Source: Strigamia acuminata (taxonomy: Eukaryota > Arthropoda > Chilopoda > Geophilomorpha > Linotaeniidae). From it: 64,000 bases of DNA. The stretch spans positions 2,976,001 through 3,040,000 of the forward strand of contig OX442319.1 of assembly GCA_949358305.1 (NCBI GenBank). The letters are read 5' to 3'. The translations under genes and the position numbers were made by a program. The notes below the pieces were generated by a model that did no database searches, was not told the origin of the DNA, and saw only the letters and a list, made by a program, of their open reading frames with translations. This document shows, piece after piece, positions 43,801 through 53,599 of this stretch (position 1 is the first letter of the stretch; each line of letters begins with the position of its first letter).

Positions 43801-43977
43801 ATAATTAAACTTGAAAGTAACTTCAAAGAAATTCTTGAAGAAAAGTTGGCTCTGCCGTTGGTCAAATTAATTTGCGACATTGGGTCAATATATGGCTTTT
43901 TCCTTGGAACATCAGCTCTATCATTATTTAAATTGCTAGAAAGTTACTTACGTAAAAGTAACTTTAGTAAATCTTAG
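40876..43977 (+). CDS. DEG/ENaC (pickpocket-like) channel, second unit of the same gene
   Basis: Begins inside exon 40504-41317, about 50 residues after TM2 of unit 1, with no stop between. Then exons 41530-41638, 42225-42450, 43097-43192, 43427-43536 and 43596-43977. TM1 is RRCVILCSFLSSCFFMYC (40994-41062), followed by IQIPNVVVCSYPKL. The Cys-rich part has NPCVSLEEFNLCEKNC and HSCECNPPC. TM2 is LICDIGSIYGFFLGTSALSL; GTS fits the G-x-S filter. The exon 43427-43536 is 110 nt and phase 2, exactly like exon 40000-40109 of unit 1, and both are followed by LPF, so the units are tandem duplicates. The join 42450 to 43097 is out of phase, so a small indel, a missed exon or decay must be assumed. Confidence 0.72.
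41790..42110. repeat. Short-word array in a DEG/ENaC intron
   Basis: Three tandem copies of a unit of about 32 bp with GTTGCGCACGTTCGTTGC (41794-41878), followed by four or five spaced copies of ATTTTGCTGTTATTCAA-like words. Non-coding. Confidence 0.6.
42990..43366. mobile_element. Two small MITEs in a DEG/ENaC intron region
   Basis: At about 42993-43080 GTGCATTCATAAAGT faces ACTTTATGAATGTGC. At 43207-43366 AGTAGCTGCATTCGAAAAG faces CTTTTCAAATACAGCTACT. Both are non-coding inverted-repeat elements, and the second shares its end with motifs near 10875 and 12426. Coding exon 43097-43192 lies between them. Confidence 0.55.
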
Positions 43978-44539
43978 AAGGTAAATTGTTATTTTCATTC
44001 ATTGTTTGATGTCCCAAAAATACTATCTATACATACAAGTATAACGAAATCATAACTCAATGGTAGCTGTTTCTTTTATCCACACACACATTACAGAACT
44101 TTGGCCGTAGTTATAATCTTAAAAACCAAACGTGAGGTGGACACCAGAATGCAGTTGACCATAAACTGAAAGTATCACTTTATAGTTACTCATGTAACTT
44201 AAATAAATGAATAGTTTGCAAAACTTATCTTGAAGAACGGATGGAGTCGGATTTAACTCCGTAACGGCTGGCACAAGGAAGACGCATGTATCGATTACAT
44301 TTACAAAAGTATAACTGATTTTTTATTCTTGTGCAGAACAATACAATAGAAGGATTAAGTCCCCCTTTTTTCCTATGAATTATTATGAGATTCTATGATT
44401 TCATTTTGTATTTCCGCCGCCTGGCGCACTGTGTTTAAATACCGTAATAAAACTTTACGAAACCACTTCCGGTTTTACGCTAACGCTAACACGTTGTCTC
44501 GTTATTCCACATCTACTTCAATCCGAACAATATTCAACA
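43978..44539 (+). mobile_element. Flank and 5' LTR of a Copia element
   Basis: The right edge ends in TATTCAACA directly before a primer-binding site at 44540, so the end of a 5' LTR is placed at 44539. Its start was not resolved. AATAAA and GT-rich sequence are absent from the proximal part. Confidence 0.45.
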
Positions 44540-44554
44540 GGTTATGGGTCTAGC
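44540..44554 (+). promoter_or_regulatory. Copia primer-binding site (initiator tRNA-Met internal)
   Basis: GGTTATGGGTCTAGC matches, with two differences, GGTTATGGGCCCAGC, the sequence by which Copia elements pair with the anticodon-side half of initiator tRNA-Met. It starts immediately after the LTR, as expected. Confidence 0.75.
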
Positions 44555-44700
44555 AACGTTATAACTGCGCAGGGAAGTAGCCGTAACATTATATCTGGCA
44601 TCATCTGTGCCAGAATCTAATTTTTTGGAAAAATTGTTGTTTTGAGAAATTTTCGTATAAGCCAGGTTGTGAGGAACTTTTTAGCCGGAAACTGATCAAG

Positions 44701-45080
44701 ATGGCTGAAGCAGCGAACCAAACAACAGGAAGTGGCCACACGACACATCATTTGCATCATTTAAAGAAGTTAGAGGGAATTTCCGACTTTAACAATTGGA
44801 AATTCGCGATGGAAATGCAGCTCGTGCGCGAAGGTTTCTGGGATTATGTTGGTGGAACGAAGATCAATGCCACAAAGAGTCGACTCGCACTGGCCACCAT
44901 TGCACTTGGAGTCCAAGAGCATGTGTACCAGGAAGTGCGTGGTTTTACAACTGCAAAAGAGGCGTGGGAGAATTTGACAAAACTTTACCAAAATAAAAGT
45001 TTGGGAAGCCAAGTTTCTTTATTAAAAGATCTAATTGACATCAAGTACAATGACTGCAAAAATATGGCCGAGCATATTGG
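44701..45080 (+). mobile_element. Copia gag, 5' part (interrupted)
   Basis: Starting at ATG 44701 the frame encodes LEGISDFNNWKFAMEMQLV, then ALATIALGVQEHVYQEVRG, AKEAWENLTKLYQNKS and LKDLIDIKYNDC, the standard gag (UBN2/DUF4219) pattern of Copia elements. It breaks at 45080 in MAEHIG and resumes at 47364 with QQLTDINYKIDDKMMAAML. No protease, integrase or reverse transcriptase of this element was found in the window, so it is also 3'-truncated. Confidence 0.85.
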
Positions 45081-47358
45081 TCGGAAAGTGACCATTTGTG
45101 ACCGGCTGCCCGCTCAGTCCGTTCACTTGCCTGCAACACACGGCGCTTCCACGGCTCTCGCGCACCTCGTGTGTTTTCTTGTGCGCACCTGTTGCGGACC
45201 CCCGCACCAGGTGGAGCTGATGGTCGTCGGCCCGGCCAATGGCAGAGTTTACAGTTGACGTCATGATGACGTCACACCCGTTCGAAAACGAGGCTAAGGG
45301 GTATAAACAAACCCAAATAGCATAGGATTCTCAATACAATGTACATAAAACCTGATTATTTCTTTGGCAAATTTTATTTTAAAGATGAATCGCACATTTT
45401 CAAAATTTTTATATGTTTATTAACATACTTTTACTTCTTTTTAATTATTTTCCACATTTTTTCACTGGTTTAAAATGTTTTTTGGTTTGGTCATTTTTGT
45501 CTTCAGATCAGCGGATGGACTAATTGTCAGCATTCAATCGTCAGCCGACAATTTTTGGCATTCTGCTTGCGAATTTTGGCCGTCAGCTGTCTACTTTTGC
45601 GTCCGACCATCAGCCGTCAATTGTCGCGGCCGTCAGCTGTAGTTTGTCTTCGCCCGACGATTTGTTGGCCGTCAGCTGACGATTTTTGGCCATCGCCGTC
45701 GACTGACGCGGCCATCGCCGTCGACTGTCGCGGCCATCGACTATCGCGGCCATCAGCTGTTGCGTCCGACTGCTGTTGCGTCCGACTGTCAGCAAACGAT
45801 TGTTGGCCGACAGCTGACAATTTTTGGCCATCGCTGTCGACAGTCGCGGCCGTCAGCTGACGATTTTTGGCCATCGCCGTCGACTGACGCGGCCATCAGC
45901 TGTTGCGTTCGACCGTCAGCTGGCGATTGTTGGCCGACAGCTGACGATTTTTGGCCGTCAGCCGACGACTGATGTGTCCGACCATCAGCCGTCAATTGTC
46001 GCGGCCGTCAGCTGTAGATTGTCGCGGCCTTTGCCGTAGATTGTCGCGGCCTTCGCCCGACGATTTGAGGCCGTCAGCTGGCGATTGTCGGCCGACAGCT
46101 GACAATTTTTGGCCGTTGCTGTCGACTGTCGCGACCGTCAGCTGCAGATTGACGCGGCCGTCGCTGTCGACTGTCGCGGTCGTCAGCTGGCGATTGTTGA
46201 CTGTCGACAGTCGGCAGCTGACGGCCAAAAATCGTCAGCTGACGGCCTCGACAGTCGACAGCGACGGCCGCGTCAATCTGCAGCTGACGGTCGCGACAGT
46301 CGACAGCAACGGCCAAAAATTGTCAGCTGTCGGCCAACAATCGCCAGCTGACAGTCGGACGCAACAGCAGTCGGACGCAACAGCTGATGGCCGCGACGGC
46401 GATGGCCGCGTCAGTCGACGGCGATGGCCAAAAATCGTCAGCTGACGGCCAACAAATCGTCGGGCGAAGACAAACTACAGCTGACGGCCGCGACAATTGA
46501 CGGCTGATGGTCGGATGCAAAAGTAGACAGCTGACGGCCAAAATTCGCAAGCAGAATGCCAAAAATTGTCGGCTGACGATTGACAGCTGACAATTAGTCC
46601 ATCCGCTGATCTGAAGACAAAAATGACCAAACCAAAAAACATTTTAAACCAGTGAAAAAATGTGGAAAATAATTAAAAAGAAGTAAAAGTATGTTAATAA
46701 ACATATAAAAATTTTGAAAATGTGCGATTCATCTTTAAAATAAAATTTGCCAAAGAAATAATCAGGTTTTATGTACATTGTATTGAGAATCCTATGCTAT
46801 TTGGGTTTGTTTATACCCCTTAGCCTCGTTTTCGAACGGGTGTGACGTCACAGTGACGTAACTGTAAACTCTGCCATTGGGAACCGGAAGTGCCCCTTCC
46901 GGAAGTGGTTGGCCCCGCAGAGGCCCAAGAGAGTTCTCTAACTTCCAGCATGGCAAACGGTCGCTTCCACGATCGCTCTTCGACGCTGGCGGCAATGACG
47001 AATTCAGTTGGCGTAGCGACTCTGTCGCCCGCCGGGACTTGATAGTCCACGTTCCCAATGTCCGACCTGCGTTCTCCGTGAACGCAGCAACGACACGGCT
47101 AAACGGTATTCCGACCACGTGTGTCATGGCGGCCATTGGCCGCCGTGCCACGCGGTCAGGTTAGGAATGGCTATTCGTAGCTATCGCATTGGGAAATGCA
47201 CTGGGAGACACCACATCATACCCCTAGACATCAATAAAGCTTACCTTAAACTAAACTTGTGTCTCTTGTGTATTTCGGAGTGAATTCTATCGTGTGTGTT
47301 GTGTCCAGCACCTCGTGGCTCTCCCCCAACCACGTGGCGACCGTCCAAACACTCACAC
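45081..47358. mobile_element. Insertion in Copia gag: solo-LTR-like repeat carrying a fold-back element
   Basis: Flanked by ATTGG at 45076-45080 and 47359-47363, a 5-bp duplication that exactly splits a gag codon series. Outer parts (45081-45235 and 46881-47358) match the repeat at 40150-40490. The right part has AATAAAGCTTACC and a GT-rich stretch to the end, like an LTR R-U5. The canonical TG...CA ends are not evident. Confidence 0.65.
45236..46880. mobile_element. 1.6-kb fold-back palindrome with CRE/TATA-like arms
   Basis: Outer arms are near-perfect inverted repeats of about 380 bp: CCAATGGCAGAGTTTACAG at the left faces its complement at 46862-46880. Each arm reads inward: CCAAT box, TGACGTCA (twice in the left arm), then GGGGTATAAACAAA. 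The inner 1 kb is a dense array of GTCAGCTGACGATTTTTGG and GTCGCGGCCGTCAGCTG words in both orientations. All long frames in it are by-products of the repeat. Architecture is that of fold-back transposons. Confidence 0.8.
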
Positions 47359-47363
47359 ATTGG

Positions 47364-47700
47364 CCAGCAGTTGACTGACATCAACTACAAGATAGATGAT
47401 AAGATGATGGCGGCGATGCTACTTGAGACGTTGCCTGAGGAGTTCAAGCCAGGGGCGGATCTAGCTTTTCGGGGGCCCGGGGCTTGAGGTTTTTTCGGGG
47501 CCCCTTTTTCGAAATTTTTAATAGCGACCTTTCTTATTTTTTAGCAACCTTTTTTTTTTTTTTTTTTTAGTACATGGCTCTGCGTCTTGGGGGCCCCTGA
47601 AATTTGGGGGCCCGGGGCTCAAGCCCCATTAACCCCTACGTAGATCCGCCCCTGGTTCAAGCCAATGATTATGACGCTGGAAAATTGTGGCAGCACAACT
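47364..47700 (+). mobile_element. Copia gag, 3' part (interrupted again)
   Basis: Encodes QQLTDINYKIDDKMMAAMLL and ETLPEEFKP, then is split by the MITE at 47450-47654 and continues at 47663 with MIMTLENCGSTT. This is the usual gag order. Past about 47700 the similarity is lost. Confidence 0.8.
47450..47654. mobile_element. hAT-type MITE, copy 2
   Basis: Starts CAGGGGCGGATCTAG and ends GATCCGCCCCTG. An exact 8-bp duplication GTTCAAGC flanks it at 47442-47449 and 47655-47662. The host sequence is the gag codon series EEFKP. Clearly the same family as 8972-9186. Confidence 0.92.
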
Positions 47701-48402
47701 GTTGACACGGGATTTCGCTCCTACTGTTGAGACGATCGACAGCAGGAATTCATTCTTGCTTTGCTAGCATTGAGCTAAGTGAGAGATTCATCGACGCGAC
47801 ACTGCGACAGCTACGTCGCGAAACCGAGCGTTAGAGCCAACGAAACGGACTCGTTGGGTGAGTATAATTTTGATTAAGCCGGAAATTTATCCGATCTCTT
47901 TTCATCATGTGAACGGAATTGAGTCTGAGCTTTATCACGGAAATTTATCCGTTTTCATCATTGGTCAACGCCATTTCGGATTTAGATCAAGCATCGTTTG
48001 AAGAGCGAAGACCGGGTTCGAGCGAGAAGTTATCGCCGCCATCGCTGTCCTTGACGGAAAATCAACGTCGCAGACGCCATTTTTATTTCATTTCGTATTC
48101 TATTAACGTTAATTTAATAATTACTTTAACTTAGTATTTTAGTATTTAGTTTAGAATATCTTTGTATTTTGTTGTAAAGTTCTAGTGTATTATTCAAGAA
48201 ATAACGAATAAATTTGTCATTATTGTTTTGAGAATATTTGATGTAATTATTGAATATTCTTGACCATTTTGAGATTAATTTAATTAAGAGAATTTATTGT
48301 AGGATAAGTCCCGTAGCAGCAACAGTGATTTTGAAAGAGAAATCAGGATCACTATAGTTGGGTGACATTTTGAGAACTCGTGCCAAGTTTGCAAGGCTTA
48401 TA
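47700..48402. other. Unassigned, possibly LTR-derived
   Basis: Contains two copies of GGAAATTTATCCG (47881 and 47939), a GGGTGAGTAT donor-like site near 47858 and AACGAATAAATTTG near 48205, as an LTR or retroelement leader might. No coding exon supported. Confidence 0.25.
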
Positions 48403-48775
48403 CCATGTTCACACCAATGAATCGAGTTTGGCTGGATCTGATCCGCCCAATTAGATCCAACTGAACAAAGTTCCAATATTCACTTGAATGGAGTTGTGTT
48501 CACACCAAAATGTGATTCAATCAAACCAAATCGGGTTTTAGTAGCAACAGGTTTTAGAAACACCTCGCAACAATGGAATGCTACAGAGTGCTGACATTAT
48601 TTAATGAATTACAATCCAAATCCAATCGTCGAATCGAGTTGTGGGAACTCTGTTGGCGAACAAAGTTGTTGGGCACACGGATCTAGATCTGTGAACAGAG
48701 TTCAGTGTTCACACCAATCTTGGATCTAGATCCGCAGCTTTGGATGAGATCAAAAAGCTTGGTGTGAACAGGGGA
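48403..48775. mobile_element. MITE with TGTTCACACCAA ends
   Basis: The left end CCATGTTCACACCAATG and right end TTGGTGTGAACAGGG are inverted. Internal copies of TTCACACCAA and GGATCTAGATCCG make it self-complementary. Non-coding. Confidence 0.65.
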
Positions 48776-48939
48776 TTACATCTTCAGGTGATCATTAGCT
48801 GCTAAACGTTATGCGTTTCATCTTGAAATGTATTGCAATTTTGGATTCATGTAGGGTTGACATCACCCAGCACTTCAAAAGTGTCATTTCAAATTTTAAG
48901 CTGTTTTACAACTGTGACGGTATGAAAATACCGTATGGT

Positions 48940-49110
48940 TATTTTAATAATATGTGGTTTCAACAAGACGGTGCAAGAAAAAGGGGCCAATTCTGATCAC
49001 CGAAACCGGTGATGTCTCATGCAGTAATTGAATTGTTTCCATGGTTGTATGGCAATATGGCATGTGGCACCGTCTTGTTGAAACCACATATTGGCCACAT
49101 CAATATAATC
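48940..49110 (-). mobile_element. Mariner/Tc1-superfamily transposase fragment with local inverted duplication
   Basis: On the minus strand 49093-49000 encodes MWFQQDGATCHIA and, after a frameshift, TMETIQLLHETSPVSVI, a well-known block around a catalytic Asp of mariner-like transposases. On the plus strand at 48950-48975 the same MWFQQDGA block occurs again, so the two are inverted copies. GGGACACCC, a mariner-end motif, lies near 49220. Confidence 0.65.
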
Positions 49111-49299
49111 CAATTTCGGCAGATAAAACCCTAAACTTTCAGCTGTCAAATCGTTGTTGTTTCAGGGTCGCCAACAATTTACTGCACAAATGGCGGCTAA
49201 TTCAAATCTTGCGTTATTTTTGGGACACCCTTTATATGAAATACAACAAAGCCTCATTGGTATGCCTCAAAGATTTTTGCCTTTTATATTAACCTTGCA

Positions 49300-50118
49300 T
49301 ATTTTGTTGTACCTACCTTTTGGTTAAACTTTATATTGTGCGACGCACTAATCACGCTTAGTTGCTTCGCCCTACGAGCAACACAGAATCCTATTTGGTA
49401 TTAAATTAAACTTTTTTTGGCTGAGACCCAGAGAAAGTAGGTTGGCGATGAAGTTGTGAAGAGATTGGTTTTGTTGCCTCCACTCCGACATGGCTGCCAT
49501 GCCATTGTTGTAGGATTTTCCCGCCAACTACCCATACTGCCTTTTCTGGATTCAATGTGATGTGGGTACCGCGTCTAAATACTGGGTAAGCCCACTTATC
49601 ATTTTACACTTAGGTACTTTGTTAGCATTTCCTAACGGGGTTTCCCAACAGTTAGGTTCTAAATGACATTCTAAATTAACTTGTGCTATGAGAAAGTGGC
49701 TCTAGTAGCAGTCAAAGAACCACTTCATAGTTAATCAGGCCTTATACTGTCTATTTGTGTTTCCTATCCCTGTGATAAGGAATTTCCCTTAGCTGTTATT
49801 TTCTGGTTGCAACCTGGTAGCATTTGGCACTGAGTAATCAGTGACTACCTAAATGCCAGTTAGCCCGACTGATTTAAAGATATTACATGGTAGCCGTTTG
49901 GACTCAAAGCAATCTGTGTCGCTCTAAATGCCTGAGTTGTGCTTTACTAATTTTGAGTACTTGCTTTGAACCATCTGGTGGTAGTTTTAAACACTACCAG
50001 TAAATGCAAAAAGGATTTTAACTAAAGCGCTCTTTACTAAAGCAGCAAAACCTGTTTAAAAGTTTTGCTGGAGTTTTAAGGGGCACCAATTTTGCAAGAA
50101 GAATGACTAATTAAATAA
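49300..50118. repeat. Hairpin- and pseudoknot-rich non-coding tract
   Basis: Perfect or near-perfect small inverted repeats are frequent: 49583-49594, 49632-49655, 49686-49730, 49828-49843 nested in a GGTAG/CTACC stem, 49980-49998 and 50043-50070. No coding exon was recognised and the element is unknown. Confidence 0.45.
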
Positions 50119-50389
50119 ATGATGATAGTAAGTGATTCTTATGTTATCGGATACCCCTCACTGCTGAACCTGCAATTCAGTAGCAAGTTCTACTGCTTTA
50201 AGAATGATGTTCAATGTCTCTGTGCTATTCTCTGTGTCATTTCCCAAGCCTTTAGCCTGCAAACCGACATAACAAGAGTTGGAAGCTGTTATGTCCCTTC
50301 CCTTAAAAAGCATGTTATTTCTGGTCAGAGCCAATACAATTGTTGTCACGACATCTTTATGCCTAAAAACCGAAGGGATTTCATACTAA

Positions 50390-51730
50390 GGTCGAAATGA
50401 ATAAGGTCGAAACGGGATTTCGACCTTATTCATTTCTACCCGAGTATCCCATCTTTGGGCGAAATGATTAAAGTCGAATTTACGTATACCGAAATGACTA
50501 GGGTCGAAATGACTAAGGTCGAAATGCTGTTTCTACCTTATTCATGAATAAGGTCGAAATGACTAAGGTCGAAATCCTGTTTCGATCTTATTCATGAATA
50601 AGGTCAAAACTCTAAGTTTTTATATGAATAAGGTCAAAACTCTAAGTTTTTATATGAATAAGGTCAAAACTCAAAAATTCAAAAACTCAAAAACATGAGA
50701 ATTTCCCATTTGAATCTCGTGTCTTCTCTCTTTCTCTAATCACAATCTTTGAAATGTTTTTTATCACATGTTTTATATTTCAGGAAACCAGAGTTTCTAG
50801 AAGAAACTATTTCTTATTTTTCTCTCTTTTTTTGTAAATAAGTAATAAAGTAACCTCATTTTCACCTAAAGAAAGTTCTTTTTATTGTGATATTAATTTA
50901 AATTTTTTTTGAAAGTTAATTGGCATTATAAAGTGTGTACACACTGGCCTGATCAAACAATCCAAAAAACACTGCCTAAAACACCGCATCTACAAGTATT
51001 ACAAAATGTGCGCCGGCAGGCTGATTAGCGCATTTACCCGGTGCTTCACTGCATCACATCAACCCCATATTTTTTTCGGTTTTTCATGTTTTTTACCTCG
51101 TTTTAACTCGTTTTTATCAATTTTTTTATGATTTCTAAGGTTTTTTTCCATTTTTAAACCGTTTTTTAAGGTTTTTAATGTTTTTTTTCCCCTTTTTTTT
51201 CCGGTTTTTTGATGATTTTTCAGGTTTTTTTCAAGTTTTAATCAGTTTTTCATGGTTTTTATTTTTTTTTTTGGTTTTAACCGGTGTTTTATCGTCTTTT
51301 ACGTGTTTTTCCAGTTGAAAAAGAGTATCTTACAGTTTTAACCGTTTTTAACCGTTTTCTCGCAATCGCCAATTTGACCCATCGCCAAAACGTTCATTAG
51401 ACGTTTTCATATGCCAATTAACATTCAAAAAAAAATTAAATTAATATCACAATAAAAAGAACTTTATTTAGGTGAAAATGAGGTTACTTTATTACTTATT
51501 TACAAAATTTCGACCTTATTCATATAAAAATTTAGAGTTTCGACCTTCTTCATGAATAAGGTCGAAATTACATAACTAAAATGACTAGGGTCGAAATGAC
51601 TAAGGTCGAAATCCTGTATCGATCTTATTCATGAATAAGGTCGAAATTAGATTTGCCGAAATGACTAGGGTCGAAATGAATAAGGTCGAAATCCCGTTTC
51701 GACCTTATTCATTTCGACCCAAGTATCCCA
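50390..51730. mobile_element. Fold-back element built on AATAAGGTCGAAATGA
   Basis: Both ends carry many copies of AATAAGGTCGAAATGACT-like words in both orientations, and each end terminates in a 60-bp hairpin followed by GTATCCCATC. Further in, ATATTAATTTAAATTTTTTT with GTTAATTGGCAT (about 50880-50925) faces its complement at about 51412-51470, next to GGTGAAAATGAGG/CCTCATTTTCACC. The core is made of GGTTTTTTATGGTTTT-like degenerate repeats. No coding capacity. Confidence 0.8.
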
Positions 51731-51959
51731 TCCCAAACCGAATTGCAATCGAACCCGATTGAGCCGCCATATTAATTCCCCTTTTCAGTTGTACAGTATT
51801 TACCATAACTTAAAAGAGTGCCTTCTCTTTGCCTAATTGTTTACATTCCTGCTTTGCCTTGGGCCATGAATTCCTCATGTGCCCCAGATCGAATGAGGAA
51901 TTCCGTGAAAAATGATTGGAAATCAAAAATATTTTAATATTATTCACATTTACTTGTGG

Positions 51960-52160
51960 TGCGGTGCGTTGCCAGCGACTAAGGCTGCCAGCGTCTATAT
52001 TTTTAGCATTTATTGAATATTTTTTTTTTTTTGCCAGCTTATTGGTATTTAGCGTTTTCAGTATTTAATAAAATATGTTTATATTCAGGTTTATGCCAGC
52101 CTTGTTATTGCCAGCGTCTACACTGCCAGCGTTTATAGTGCCAGCGTTTTTTCTGCTAGC
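51960..52160. repeat. Word array TGCCAGCGTTTATA
   Basis: Seven or more copies of TGCCAGCGTNTATA-like words over 200 bp, related in sequence feel to the GCCAGCC array at 25390-25790. An ACCGGGTGGCCCAC motif follows near 52193. Confidence 0.5.
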
Positions 52161-52404
52161 GTTTCTCTTTGCCACACGTTCACGCCAGATATACCGGGTG
52201 GCCCACATGTGTAGTATTTGTTTCATTAATGTTTCTGGTGCAGTTTTTACCGCTCTTTCGTTTGGTGTTTAGTTTTTGACGATCCGAGCCTGCGTTCTCG
52301 AGACATTTGCGATTTTAATCAATTTGTGTCCCAATTCACCAGGTTTGATTGCACTAGTCATTCCTGAATTTCAGATTGTGGTTCTTTTTGAATTTTTTCA
52401 GCTA

Positions 52405-52500
52405 GATTTTGCAAGGTTTTGTGCACTTTTGCTAGATTTTGTAAAATTTTGCTACATGTTGTAAAATTTTGCTAGGTTTTGTAAAATTTTGCTACATTTG
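52405..52500. repeat. Tandem repeat TTTTGTAAAATTTTGCTA
   Basis: About four tandem copies of a unit of about 21 bp. The flanking region 52500-53600 shows no supported gene. Confidence 0.7.
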
Positions 52501-53599
52501 AGAAATTTTATCTAAAGCAAAGTGGTACGGTACGAAAAGTACTGTGTATCTGTACCAGTACCGCTGCAGAAATCCTCACAATCTGAAATTCTGGACGCTA
52601 CAGCAGGAGAAGCTGGCGAATTTCGACGCTGGCAAAGCCCCGACCCTTACTTGTCTTTGTAAAGCCCCATTACATTTGGAGGCCTTGTTCTGCACTCACA
52701 GTACCCTGTGTACATTTGTATATGTATATTTTGGTTATGGTTATAATAATTAGTCATACTCATTTCTTTAGACAATTAAATGTATATAATATTTTATAAG
52801 TTATACACTTGTGGTTGGCTCATTATATCTATATTAAATCACATCTATCTATCAATTTATTGTCGCATTGTTTACGAAGTCAGATTATTACATTTTAGGT
52901 TTATTCACTTGTTTACACTTATTCCAGCCCCTAAGGCTATTTCTTGTCACCTGTCCAGTGACCTCCCACCTTTACTGCAAGAGCAGCATCTTAGTCAACC
53001 CTTAATATTGTTTTATATCATTCCCTAATTAACCCTCATCATGTATTCTCGTCACACAACAGTTTTTGTGCAATACAATACCAGGACCATGAAAGAAGTG
53101 TCACAAGAAATTGTAAAAGTTGTGGTGACCTCAAATATTCCTATTTGAGTGCGCACCATATTTCCAAATTGTCTTTTAAACATATTCAACAAGCCTATAT
53201 GTTTTATTTCAATGTAAATTGAAATAAAACATACATTAATAAAATATAAAACAAGACACAATATTACCCAAATAATATTGTGTTTTGCAGCAAGTTTTGG
53301 CCCAGCAACAGCGTCAACCAATCGCGCTGCAGCGTGCATTGCTTTGATGATGCTGCTAGGCGTGTGCCTGGGCGGAGCATCCCTTCCCCTCGCGCGTGCC
53401 CGGCTCAATTGTTGCACACGACCCGAAGGCGGCCGTGTGTGATCTTTGTGCAACTCGTCATCTGCGCAGCTTTTCTGAGCAGATTTAGAAGTGAGCCAAA
53501 CGGTTTTGGCCCACTCTTCCCGCATTCTTGATTCTGCTTCCAAACCATTCACATCTGTGTCAAACTTATGCCAACCATTGCTAAGTGTGATCTGTGATA

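Noticed and set aside
45555-46562. Many overlapping frames of 70-160 codons on both strands, rich in Arg, Ser, Asp and Gln
   Set aside because: They arise from GTCAGCTGACG-type word repeats that happen to lack stops; the same peptides recur in shifted frames.
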